From Streptomyces sp. NRRL S-118 (GTDB taxonomy: Bacteria; Actinomycetota; Actinomycetes; Streptomycetales; Streptomycetaceae): 32,934 nucleotides of DNA. Position 1 is the stretch's first letter, and each line of letters opens with the position of its first letter. This document shows, piece by piece, positions 8,774 to 16,122 of this stretch. Both the position numbers and the translations under genes were made by a program. The notes under the pieces were generated by a model. The model made no database searches and was not told the origin of the DNA. It saw nothing but the letters and a program-made list of their open reading frames with translations. Location: the NCBI RefSeq assembly GCF_000716335.1, contig NZ_KL591011.1, forward strand, positions 20,439-53,372, in the 5' to 3' direction.

Positions 8774-8799
8774 GCGGCGTTCCCCTACGGGAGCGCCGC
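8774..8799 (-). promoter_or_regulatory. Stem-loop in the dop 5' leader
   Basis: Arms 8774-8784 and 8789-8799 form an 11-bp stem with one G-T pair and a 4-nt loop, ending 17 nt upstream of the dop ATG, next to the AAGGAGG ribosome site. It could affect translation or mRNA stability of dop. The role is inferred. Confidence 0.45.
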
Positions 8800-8956
8800 T
8801 AAGTACCGCGGCTTCCCCGAGGCGTGTGCGGTGCCCGTCCCCGCACTGCGCGACGCGGCGGTACGGAAGAGCCTAGAACGCCTCCGCGCCGGTGGGGAGA
8901 TCCATTGCGTCATTGCTGCGGTGTGGTCGGAATGATGCCCCCGACCGTGGAATGCA

Positions 8957-9017
8957 ACCGGCTGCGGATGCCCTTCCTGCCTCCGGCGGAGGAAGGCTCA
9001 GGACATCCGCAGCCGGT
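8957..9017 (-). terminator. Two-tier inverted repeat between arc and dop
   Basis: Outer arms of 14 bp are perfect (8957-8970 ACCGGCTGCGGATG; 9004-9017). Inside them a second hairpin pairs 8972-8978 with 8990-8996 and continues past a bulged base. It begins 8 nt after the arc stop, so it is probably the arc terminator or a partial terminator setting how much arc transcript reaches dop. Confidence 0.65.
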
Positions 9018-9025
9018 CCGCGCCC

Positions 9026-10792
9026 TTACAGGTACTGGCCGGTATTCGCGACCGTGTCGATGGAGCGGCCGGTGTCCGCGCCCTGCTTTCCGGTGACGAG
9101 GGTGCGGATGAAGACGATCCGCTCGCCCTTCTTTCCGGAAATACGGGCCCAGTCGTCGGGGTTCGTGGTGTTCGGCAGGTCCTCGTTCTCCTTGAACTCG
9201 TCCACGCACGCCTGGAGGAGGTGGGAGACCCGGAGGCCCTTCTGGTTGTGGTCGAGGAATGCCTTGATGGCCATCTTCTTGGCCCGGTCGACGATGTTCT
9301 GGATCATCGCGCCGGAGTTGAAGTCCTTGAAGTACAGGACTTCCTTGTCACCATTGGCGTACGTGACCTCGAGGAACCGGTTCTCCTCGGATTCCGCGTA
9401 CATCTGCTCCACGACCGACTGGATCATGGCGTCGACGGCGGCTTCCTTGGAGCCGTTGTGCTCGGCCAGGTCGTCCGCGTGCAGCGGCAGCGAGGATGTC
9501 AGGTACTTGGCGAAGATGTCCTTGGCCGCCTCCGCGTCCGGACGCTCGATCTTGATCTTCACATCGAGCCGGCCGGGCCGCAGGATGGCCGGGTCGATCA
9601 TGTCCTCGCGGTTGGAGGCGCCGATGACGATGACGTTCTCCAGCCCCTCCACACCGTCGATCTCGGCGAGCAGCTGCGGGACGATGGTGTTCTCCACGTC
9701 CGAGCTGACACCGGAGCCGCGGGTGCGGAAGAGGGATTCCATCTCGTCGAAGAAGACGATGACGGGGGTGCCCTCGCTCGCCTTCTCACGAGCGCGCTGG
9801 AAGACCAGGCGGATGTGCCGCTCGGTCTCGCCCACGTACTTGTTGAGGAGCTCGGGGCCCTTGATGTTGAGGAAGTAGCTCTTCCCCGCAGGCTGACCGG
9901 TCACCTCGGCGACCTTCTTGGCAAGGGAGTTGGCGACGGCCTTCGCGATCAGCGTCTTGCCGCAGCCGGGCGGGCCGTAGAGCAGGATGCCCTTCGGCGG
10001 CCGCAGTTCGTGCTCCTGGAAGAGGTCCGGGTAGAGGTACGGGAGCTCGACCGCGTCACGGATCAGCTCGATCTGGTTGCCCAGGCCGCCGATCTTGGTG
10101 TAGTCGACGTCCGGGACCTCCTCGAGGACGAGCTCCTCGACCTCGCTCTTCGGGATGACCTCGTAGACGTAGCCGGACCTGGGCTCCAGCAGCAGGGCGT
10201 CGCCGGGACGGATGGTGGTGTCCAGCAGCGGCTCGGCGAGCCTCACCACCCGCTCCTCGTCGGTGTGCCCGATCACCAGGGCGCGCTCGCCGTCCTCGAG
10301 GATCTCCTTGAGGGTGACGATGTCCCCTGCGCGCTCGTACTCCATGGCCTCGACCACGTTGAGCGCCTCGTTGAGCATGACTTCCTGGCCGCGCCGGAGC
10401 TCTTCGAGCTCGACGCTGGGGCTCACGTTCACCCGGAGCTTGCGGCCCCCGGTGAAGATGTCGCACGTGCCGTCCTCGTTGGCCTGAAGGAACACGCCGA
10501 AGCCTGCCGGCGGCTGCGCGAGCCGGTCGACCTCCTCCTTGAGGGCCACGATCTGGTCACGGGCCTCACGGAGCGTGTTGGCGAGCCGCTCGTTCTGCGC
10601 GGACACGCCGGCCAGATTGGTCTGCAGCTCGACGATCCGCTCTTCGAGAATCCTCGTGTGTCGCGGAGAGTCGGCGAGCTTGCGTCGCAGGACGGCGATT
10701 TCCTGCTCGAGATAGGCAACCTGGCCGGCTGGGTCCTCAGACCCCCGCCCCGGCCGGATGCCGCGGTTGATGTCGTCGTCGTGGGCTGCCAC
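9026..10792 (-). CDS. arc: Proteasomal AAA+ ATPase ARC/Mpa
   Basis: 588 residues from GTG 10792. This start is preferred over the ATG at 10810 because GGAGGAGGTGAGG overlaps that ATG and because homologs begin [16 protein letters not shown]. It unfolds pupylated proteins and feeds them to the 20S core. Order of parts: coiled coil (about 22-93) that binds Pup; two OB-fold regions (about 95-225); AAA+ domain with Walker A GPPGCGKT (273-280), Walker B VIVFFDE (D349-E350), and [17 protein letters not shown]. The C-terminus ends TGQYL, with the penultimate Tyr used to dock on the alpha ring. It is divergent from a ferredoxin gene across 244 bp, with dop downstream. Confidence 0.97.
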   Translation of the reverse strand: MAAHDDDINRGIRPGRGSEDPAGQVAYLEQEIAVLRRKLADSPRHTRILEERIVELQTNLAGVSAQNERLANTLREARDQIVALKEEVDRLAQPPAGFGVFLQANEDGTCDIFTGGRKLRVNVSPSVELEELRRGQEVMLNEALNVVEAMEYERAGDIVTLKEILEDGERALVIGHTDEERVVRLAEPLLDTTIRPGDALLLEPRSGYVYEVIPKSEVEELVLEEVPDVDYTKIGGLGNQIELIRDAVELPYLYPDLFQEHELRPPKGILLYGPPGCGKTLIAKAVANSLAKKVAEVTGQPAGKSYFLNIKGPELLNKYVGETERHIRLVFQRAREKASEGTPVIVFFDEMESLFRTRGSGVSSDVENTIVPQLLAEIDGVEGLENVIVIGASNREDMIDPAILRPGRLDVKIKIERPDAEAAKDIFAKYLTSSLPLHADDLAEHNGSKEAAVDAMIQSVVEQMYAESEENRFLEVTYANGDKEVLYFKDFNSGAMIQNIVDRAKKMAIKAFLDHNQKGLRVSHLLQACVDEFKENEDLPNTTNPDDWARISGKKGERIVFIRTLVTGKQGADTGRSIDTVANTGQYL

Positions 10793-11036
10793 GGTCCTCA
10801 CCTCCTCCAAGGGGAGCTGGACGCTTCCTGACCCTACCTGGGTGGGTGGTGATTGAAACCCCTAGATCACAAAGACTCTCGAGGTGTGTCCGATCTTCAC
10901 CCTTGCGCTCTCCCTCACTGCCAGGGGGATACCCACCCATCAACATCTGAAAGCGGGCGGTTGTATGGTCGGAGTGGTCAACACCCGTCAGGGGTGGCCC
11001 GACTTAGAAGAACGATGCTCTGGAATGGCAGGCGAT
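10793..11036. promoter_or_regulatory. Divergent promoter region between arc and ferredoxin gene
   Basis: A 244-bp non-coding gap holding the starts of two divergent genes. The arc ribosome site (GGAGGAGG on the minus strand) is next to its GTG. I see no convincing long palindrome and no clear -35/-10 pair. Confidence 0.5.
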
Positions 11037-11348
11037 ATGACCGCGCAGCACGAGGTTCCGACCACGGGCGCCGGCGAGGCGCTGGAGGTCTGGATCGACC
11101 AGGACCTCTGCACCGGCGACGGGATCTGCGCGCAGTACGCCCCCGAGGTCTTTGAACTGGACATCGACGGCCTGGCGTATGTCAAGAGCCCCGACGACGA
11201 GCTGTTGCAGGAGAAGGGCGCCACGACGCCCGTGCCGCTGCCCCTCCTGCAGGACGTCGTCGACTCCGCCAAGGAGTGCCCGGGCGACTGCATCCATGTG
11301 CGACGCGTTTCGGACAGGGTGGAGGTCTACGGGCCGGACGCGGAGTGA
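11037..11348 (+). CDS. Small single-cluster ferredoxin
   Basis: 103 residues from ATG 11037 (MTAQHEVPTT); an in-frame ATG at 11025 (MAGD) is an alternative and neither has a strong ribosome site. It is an electron carrier with one iron-sulfur cluster. The motif is CTGDGIC (C25, C31), with ECPGDC (C81, C85) near the end. In the 4Fe-4S pattern C-x2-C-x2-C, the middle Cys is Asp28, so the cluster could be 3Fe-4S, or 4Fe-4S with Asp as a ligand as in Pyrococcus furiosus ferredoxin. The partner is unknown and there is no reductase, oxygenase or P450 gene nearby. It is divergent from arc and converges with the next gene, with only 4 bp between stops. Confidence 0.88.
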   Translation: MTAQHEVPTTGAGEALEVWIDQDLCTGDGICAQYAPEVFELDIDGLAYVKSPDDELLQEKGATTPVPLPLLQDVVDSAKECPGDCIHVRRVSDRVEVYGPDAE

Positions 11349-11352
11349 CGGA

Positions 11353-11988
11353 TCACATACCGCTCGCTTCCACCGGTCCCGACCGTACGAACTTTCCGCC
11401 CGTCCACCGCCACTTGACCGTCTCCTCCCGGTCGGGACAGCACCGCGGTACGTCCGCGGAGGAGTAGCCCAGCAGGGTCGCGGTGACGGCTCCGTCACGG
11501 ACCGCCAGATCGCGCAGGAGCAGCCGCTCGGAGGGTTCCACCAGGGTGGCCACCACCCGGGGCGCGGGGCCGTTCCCCCGGGTGAGGACGTAGACGCCGC
11601 TCGGCGGGGTACCGGAACCGGCGTCGCAGTGGGCGGCCGCGACCGTCTCGGGCCGGCCGTCGCCGTCGAGATCCCCGGACGCCTTCTTCGCCACCACACC
11701 GGGGGCGCCCGCGCAGTCCAGGGGGTACGTCACGGCGCTCGCGTCCGGGGCGGGGGCCGGAGCCGCGGGGGCGGCGGCGGTGGTGATGCCGCCCGTCTGC
11801 GAGGCGGTGGCGGGTCCCGGCTGGAGCAGCGCGGCGAGCGCGACCACCGCGGCCATCGCCGTCGCTGTGCCCAGCCAGTGCACCGGGCGGGCGTGGGTGT
11901 GCGCGAGGTCCGGGACGGCGGAGGTCTGCACGCGGAGTGTCTCCTGTGGGCTGTGCGACGGGGTGGCCAGCATCGTGCCATACGTCAC
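11353..11988 (-). CDS. Membrane-anchored or secreted protein of unknown function
   Basis: About 211 residues from ATG 11988; an in-frame ATG at 11973 (MLATPSHSPQ) is equally possible and neither has a clear ribosome site. After a polar N-terminus comes one hydrophobic segment (WLGTATAMAAVVALAALL, about 38-55) that could be an uncleaved anchor or signal, then an Ala/Pro-rich linker. The C-terminal part has GDLDGDGRPETVAAAHC, which resembles the calcium-binding DxDxDG of FG-GAP/VCBS repeats, and CCPDREETVKWRW. Four Cys residues could form disulfides outside the cell. I recognise it only as a conserved Streptomyces-type hypothetical. It converges on the ferredoxin gene. Confidence 0.65.
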   Translation of the reverse strand: MTYGTMLATPSHSPQETLRVQTSAVPDLAHTHARPVHWLGTATAMAAVVALAALLQPGPATASQTGGITTAAAPAAPAPAPDASAVTYPLDCAGAPGVVAKKASGDLDGDGRPETVAAAHCDAGSGTPPSGVYVLTRGNGPAPRVVATLVEPSERLLLRDLAVRDGAVTATLLGYSSADVPRCCPDREETVKWRWTGGKFVRSGPVEASGM

Positions 11989-12030
11989 AGGGGGGCGGAA
12001 CCGCGGGGTCGGTAAGGCGAACGTAAAGGA

Positions 12031-12075
12031 GCCGCCGTCCAGTTCCCGGTGACGGGCCGGGAACTGGACGGCGGC
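12031..12075 (-). terminator. Hairpin terminator after trmI
   Basis: A 19-bp perfect stem, arms 12031-12049 and 12057-12075, with a 7-nt loop, 40 nt beyond the trmI stop on the minus strand. A short T-rich stretch (CCTTT) follows in that direction. Confidence 0.8.
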
Positions 12076-12115
12076 AGTGGTGCGTTGTCGGGGCGTCAGC
12101 GCTTGCCCGGGGGCT

Positions 12116-13003
12116 TCAGCCCTTGTTCGGGCCCTCGTAGTCCTCGCCGTACGCGCCCTTGGCGGGACGGCGGCGGCGCATCGGCGGCTCGACGCCGTCG
12201 GCGAGGCGGCGGGCGGTGACCAGGAAGCCGGTGTGTCCGATCATCCGGTGGTCGGGCCGGACAGCCAGGCCCTCGACGTGCCAGTTGCGGATCATCGACT
12301 CCCACGGCTGCGGCTCGGCGTAGCAGCCGATCTCGCGGATCGACTCCACGGTGCGCGCGAGCTGGGTGGTGGTGGCGACGTAGCAGCAGAGGATGCCGCC
12401 GGGGACGAGCGCCTTGGAGACGGCGTCGAGGCACTCCCAGGGGGCGAGCATGTCCAGGATGACCCGGTCGACGTCGGTGTCCGAAAGGTTGTCCTGGAGG
12501 TCGCCCACGGTGAGCTGCCAGGCCGGGTGCGGGCCACCGAAGTAGCGCTCCACATTGGCCTTGGCGATCTCGGCGAAGTCCTCGCGGCGCTCGTAGGAGT
12601 GCAGCATGCCGCTGTCGCCGATGGCGCGCAGCAGGAAGCTGCTGAGCGACCCGGAGCCCACCCCCGCCTCCACGACGCGCGCGCCGGGGAAGATGTCGGC
12701 GAAGGCCAGGATCTGCCCCGCGTCCTTGGGGTAGACCACGGCGGCGCCGCGGGGCATGGACAGGACGTAGTCGGGGAGCAGGGGGCGCAGCGCGAGGTAG
12801 GCGACGTTTCCCGTGGTACGGACAACACTGCCCTCGGGAGCACCGATCAGCTCGTCGTGCGGGAAGGAACCCTTGTGGGTGTGGAAATTCTTCCCGGCCT
12901 CGAGCGTGAACGTGTAGTGGCGTCCCTTGGGGTCGGTGAGCTGGACCTGGTCCCCGACCTTGAAGGGCCCGCGACGGCGGGCGGCACCGGTCGGTTCGGA
13001 CAT
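12116..13003 (-). CDS. trmI: tRNA (adenine-58-N1)-methyltransferase TrmI
   Basis: 295 residues from ATG 13003. It methylates A58 in the T-loop of tRNAs with S-adenosylmethionine, working as a tetramer. The N-terminal beta domain (FKVGDQVQLTDPKGRHY) is followed by a Rossmann methyltransferase fold: SAM-binding motif VVEAGVGSGSLS (about 110-121), acidic residue in HSYERRED, and VILDMLAPWE (D184) at the active site. TTGNVAYLALRPLLPDYVLSMPRGA is also family-typical. The tail is basic (MRRRRPAKGAYG). It starts 18 bp after the site-2 protease gene, so the two are probably cotranscribed. Mycobacterial homologs also lie near the proteasome genes. Confidence 0.94.
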   Translation of the reverse strand: MSEPTGAARRRGPFKVGDQVQLTDPKGRHYTFTLEAGKNFHTHKGSFPHDELIGAPEGSVVRTTGNVAYLALRPLLPDYVLSMPRGAAVVYPKDAGQILAFADIFPGARVVEAGVGSGSLSSFLLRAIGDSGMLHSYERREDFAEIAKANVERYFGGPHPAWQLTVGDLQDNLSDTDVDRVILDMLAPWECLDAVSKALVPGGILCCYVATTTQLARTVESIREIGCYAEPQPWESMIRNWHVEGLAVRPDHRMIGHTGFLVTARRLADGVEPPMRRRRPAKGAYGEDYEGPNKG

Positions 13004-13021
13004 GTGACCAGTGTATGGGGT

Positions 13022-14251
13022 TTACGAACCGGGCCGCGCCATGGCCTGGACGAAGGCGCGCTCCACGTCGGCCGTGGACAGGACGCCGTAGATCTCGCCG
13101 GTCTCCTCGACCACGAGGTACTCGGTGGCGGGGGTGGCCCGCAGGCGGTCCAGGAGGGCTTCGCCGGCCAGCTCGGCGGGGACCTTCATGCCCTCGGTGA
13201 GCTCCTGGGCGAGCCCGCTGACCGCGACCCAGGGGCGGCGGTGCTGGGGGACGCCGACGATGGCGGTCTCACGGACGAGTGCGGTCGGCTCGCCGTGCCC
13301 GTCGACCACGACGAGGGCGCGGGCGCCGGCGTCGTTGGCGCGGCGCAGGGCCTCGGAGAGCGGGGTGTCGGACTCCACGGGGACCGCGCGGCGGGTCAGG
13401 GCACGGGCGCGCAGGTCGGGGAGGTGCTCGCGCAGCCGGGCCATGCGCAGGCTGTTGCCGGCGCCGGTCCAGATGATCGCGGCGAGGATGGCGGCCAGCA
13501 GGGCGTCGGTGACGGTCTCCATGCCGCTGATCCCCTCGCCGGCGGCGCCGGTGTGGGTGAGCAGCGGCAGGCCGACGAGGACGGCGACGGCCAGTGCGCG
13601 GCCCACCCACGCGGCGGCGACGGTGCCGGTCATGGGCTTGCCGGTGACCTTCCACACGACGGCGCGGAGCATGCGGCCGCCGTCCAGCGGGAGGCCCGGC
13701 AGCAGGTTGAAGGCCGCCACGAGCAGGTTGGAGGCCATCAGGCCGCCGAGCAGGAAGCCGGGGACCGTGCCGGGTTCGACGGCGTGCATCGCGGCGTAGA
13801 AGCCTCCGGCGAGGACCAGGGAGAGCAGCGGGCCGACGAAGGCGAGGACGAACTCGCGGCCGGGGGTCTCGGATTCCTTCTCGATCTCGGAGACGCCGCC
13901 GAAGAACTGGAGCTGGATGCGCCGCACCGGCAGCTTGAAGCGCAGCGCGGCCACGGTGTGGGCCAGTTCGTGGACGAGCACGGAGGCGTAGAAGGCGACG
14001 GCGAAGAAGAGGGAGACCAGGTAGCGGACGTTGCCGAGCTCGGGCAGCACGCGGTCGAGCTGGGCGCCGAACACCCAGGTGATGAGGGCGGCCACGAGGA
14101 ACCAGCTGGGCGCCACGTACACGGGCACGCCGAAGATGCGGCCCATGAGGATGCCGCCGCCCGGTTCCTGCGGCTTGCCGCTGTCGGGCGTGGATCCGGC
14201 CGTGTCGGACCGCGGGCGGGGGGTCTCGCCGCTCTCGTCGTCCTTGTTCAC
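13022..14251 (-). CDS. Site-2 protease family zinc metalloprotease with CBS domains
   Basis: 409 residues from GTG 14251 with AAGGGA upstream; the frame stays open much further but without homology. It is an M50-type intramembrane protease. A polar N-terminus (about 1-33) precedes several membrane helices. Zinc motif HELAH is at 94-98, and the second active-site motif NLLPGLPLDGG at 182-192 supplies Asp190. Two CBS domains fill the C-terminus (about 260-405), ending with GVLSTADVERAF. CBS domains usually bind adenine nucleotides, so activity may respond to energy state. The substrate is unknown, and no anti-sigma or sigma gene is adjacent. Its position just upstream of trmI suggests an operon. 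Confidence 0.93.
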   Translation of the reverse strand: MNKDDESGETPRPRSDTAGSTPDSGKPQEPGGGILMGRIFGVPVYVAPSWFLVAALITWVFGAQLDRVLPELGNVRYLVSLFFAVAFYASVLVHELAHTVAALRFKLPVRRIQLQFFGGVSEIEKESETPGREFVLAFVGPLLSLVLAGGFYAAMHAVEPGTVPGFLLGGLMASNLLVAAFNLLPGLPLDGGRMLRAVVWKVTGKPMTGTVAAAWVGRALAVAVLVGLPLLTHTGAAGEGISGMETVTDALLAAILAAIIWTGAGNSLRMARLREHLPDLRARALTRRAVPVESDTPLSEALRRANDAGARALVVVDGHGEPTALVRETAIVGVPQHRRPWVAVSGLAQELTEGMKVPAELAGEALLDRLRATPATEYLVVEETGEIYGVLSTADVERAFVQAMARPGS

Positions 14252-14351
14252 GGGTTCCCTTCGGGTGCGAAGCGTCACTCGCCAGTCACGATCATGCAAT
14301 GTCGGGGGGTCTGGCGTCGATGGTATGCCGCTCGGTGTCAGTGGCGGGCCG

Positions 14352-14357
14352 TAGGGT
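14352..14357 (+). promoter_or_regulatory. Candidate -10 box for a leaderless recB-like transcript
   Basis: TAGGGT lies 8 nt before the ATG at 14366 and there is no Shine-Dalgarno sequence. This arrangement is common in leaderless actinobacterial genes. The -35 is not recognisable. Confidence 0.45.
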
Positions 14358-14365
14358 TCTGAACC

Positions 14366-15319
14366 ATGACCACGAGCCCTTCCAGCTCCCCGAGCACGCC
14401 GCCCGGCTCCCCGGATGCCGGCCCGGCCGGTTCCGCGAGCGCCGGCCCGGCATCCGGCTCTCCGGGCGCCCGGCCGCCCGTCTCGCTGTCGCCGTCGCGG
14501 GCGAGCGACTTCATGCAGTGCCCGCTGCTGTACCGGTTCCGGGTGATCGACAAGCTGCCGGAGAAGCCGAGCGAGGCGGCGACGCGGGGCACGCTGGTGC
14601 ACGCGGTGCTGGAGCGGCTCTTCGACGACCCGGCGGCGGAGCGTACGGCTCCGCGGGCCAGGGCGATGGTGCCGGGCGAGTGGGAGCGGCTGCTGGGGGC
14701 ACGGCCGGAGCTCGCGGAGCTTTTCGGGGGTGACGACGGGGGCGAGCGGCTGACGCGCTGGCTGGCCGAGGCGGAGCAGCTGGTCGAGCGGTGGTTCACG
14801 CTGGAGGATCCGACGCGGCTGCAGCCCGCGGAGCGCGAGCTGTTCGTGGAGACGGAGCTGGAGTCGGGGCTGCGGCTGCGGGGGGTGATCGACCGGGTCG
14901 ACGTGGCCCCGTCGGGCGAGGTGCGGATCGTCGACTACAAGACGGGCAAGGCGCCGCGGCCGGAGTACAGCGAGGGGGCGCTGTTCCAGATGACGTTCTA
15001 CGCCCTGGTGGTGTGGCGTCTGAAGGGCGTGGTGCCGCGCCGGCTGCAGCTGGTGTACCTGGGGAGCGGCGATGTGATGACGTACGACCCGGTGGAGGCG
15101 GACCTGCTGCGGGTGGAGCGGAAGCTGCTCGCGCTGTGGGACGCGATCCGCCGGGCGACGGAGACGGGCGACTGGCGGCCGCGGCCGACGAAGCTGTGCG
15201 GGTGGTGCGATCACCGGTCGTTCTGCCCGGAGTTCGGCGGGACGCCGCCGGTGTACCCGCTGCCGGTGGTCCCGGCGCAGCGGACCGAGGGGCCAGGGCA
15301 GAATGGGGCGGTCAGCTGA
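14366..15319 (+). CDS. RecB/Cas4-type PD-(D/E)XK nuclease-fold protein with Fe-S cysteines
   Basis: 317 residues. After a Ser/Pro/Ala-rich N-terminus (about 1-38) comes a RecB-type nuclease domain: SxSRASDFMQCPLLYRF, GTLVH (H79), GVIDRVD (D176 or D179), IVDYKTG (D190, K192) and QMTFYAL. Four cysteines at C52, C278, C281 and C287 (KLCGWCDHRSFCPEF) match the Fe-S clasp of Cas4 and AddB. It is likely a DNA-binding exonuclease-like protein in repair. No Cas genes or helicase genes are beside it, so CRISPR adaptation is unlikely. It is divergent from the site-2 protease gene, with a response regulator 17 bp downstream. The fold is well supported; the biochemical role is inference. Confidence 0.9.
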   Translation: MTTSPSSSPSTPPGSPDAGPAGSASAGPASGSPGARPPVSLSPSRASDFMQCPLLYRFRVIDKLPEKPSEAATRGTLVHAVLERLFDDPAAERTAPRARAMVPGEWERLLGARPELAELFGGDDGGERLTRWLAEAEQLVERWFTLEDPTRLQPAERELFVETELESGLRLRGVIDRVDVAPSGEVRIVDYKTGKAPRPEYSEGALFQMTFYALVVWRLKGVVPRRLQLVYLGSGDVMTYDPVEADLLRVERKLLALWDAIRRATETGDWRPRPTKLCGWCDHRSFCPEFGGTPPVYPLPVVPAQRTEGPGQNGAVS

Positions 15320-15336
15320 GCCCCTAAGGAGTACCC

Positions 15337-16008
15337 GTGGCGATCCGCGTCCTACTGGTCGACGACCAGCCGCTGCTGCGCACCGGCTTCCGGATGATTC
15401 TGGAGGCGGAGCAGGACATCGCGGTGGTCGGGGAGGCCGGGGACGGCCTCCAGGCCCTCGACCAGGTGCGGGCACTGCAGCCCGACGTGGTGCTGATGGA
15501 CATCCGCATGCCGCGGATGGACGGGGTGGAGGCGACCCGTCAGATCACCGGGCCGGGGCGGGACGGGCCGGCGAAGGTGCTCGTCCTGACGACGTTCGAC
15601 CTGGACGAGTACGTGGTGGAGGCGCTGCGCGCCGGCGCGAGCGGCTTCCTGCTCAAGGACGCGCCCGCCCATGAGCTGGTGCAGGCGATCCGGGTGGTCG
15701 CGGCGGGTGAGGCGATGCTGGCGCCGAGCATCACGCGCCGGCTCCTCGACAAGTACGCCGGACACCTGCCGTCCGGCGAGGAGCCGGTGCCGGACGCGCT
15801 GAACACGCTGACGGACCGTGAGGTCGAGGTGCTGAAGCTGGTGGCGCGCGGGCTGTCGAACGCGGAGATCGCCGCGGACCTGTTCGTCAGCGAGACGACG
15901 GTCAAGACGCACGTGGGCCACGTGCTGACCAAGCTGGGCCTGCGCGACCGCGTGCAGGCGGCGGTGTACGCGTACGAGAGCGGACTGGTGCGCCCCGGCG
16001 CGCAGTGA
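15337..16008 (+). CDS. NarL/FixJ-family two-component response regulator
   Basis: 223 residues from GTG 15337, with AAGGAG 5 nt upstream. The receiver domain (about 1-120) has acidic pocket D9-D10, phosphoacceptor D55 in VVLMDIRMPRMDG, T85/T86 and K107. A linker leads to a LuxR-type helix-turn-helix (about 158-220): LTDREVEVLKLVARGLSN, then ETTVKTHVGHVLTKLGLRDR. It should be a DNA-binding regulator activated by a histidine kinase. No kinase gene is adjacent, so it is an orphan in this window. It is probably cotranscribed with the recB-like gene, although a functional link is not evident. Confidence 0.94.
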   Translation: MAIRVLLVDDQPLLRTGFRMILEAEQDIAVVGEAGDGLQALDQVRALQPDVVLMDIRMPRMDGVEATRQITGPGRDGPAKVLVLTTFDLDEYVVEALRAGASGFLLKDAPAHELVQAIRVVAAGEAMLAPSITRRLLDKYAGHLPSGEEPVPDALNTLTDREVEVLKLVARGLSNAEIAADLFVSETTVKTHVGHVLTKLGLRDRVQAAVYAYESGLVRPGAQ

Positions 16009-16046
16009 GCCCGCTGCCGCCGCGGTGCGGGAGCACGAAGCACCGA

Positions 16047-16076
16047 GGGGGTACCCGGCCGGAGCCGGGTACCCCC
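16047..16076. terminator. Bidirectional terminator between response regulator and substrate-binding protein
   Basis: A 13-bp perfect stem, GGGGGTACCCGGC (16047-16059) with 16064-16076, loop CGGA, followed by TTT on the plus strand. It lies between two converging genes. Confidence 0.85.
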
Positions 16077-16122
16077 TTTCGTGTGCGGGGCCCGCGGGCA
16101 GGTCCCGATGCCGTGCCGGGCG

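Noticed and set aside
14366..15319. Cas4 of a CRISPR system
   Set aside because: No CRISPR repeats and no cas1 or cas2 in the window; the Fe-S RecB fold alone is not evidence of CRISPR.
13022..15475. An 817-residue form of the site-2 protease
   Set aside because: The added N-terminal part is antisense to the recB-like gene and has no homology; GTG 14251 has a ribosome site.
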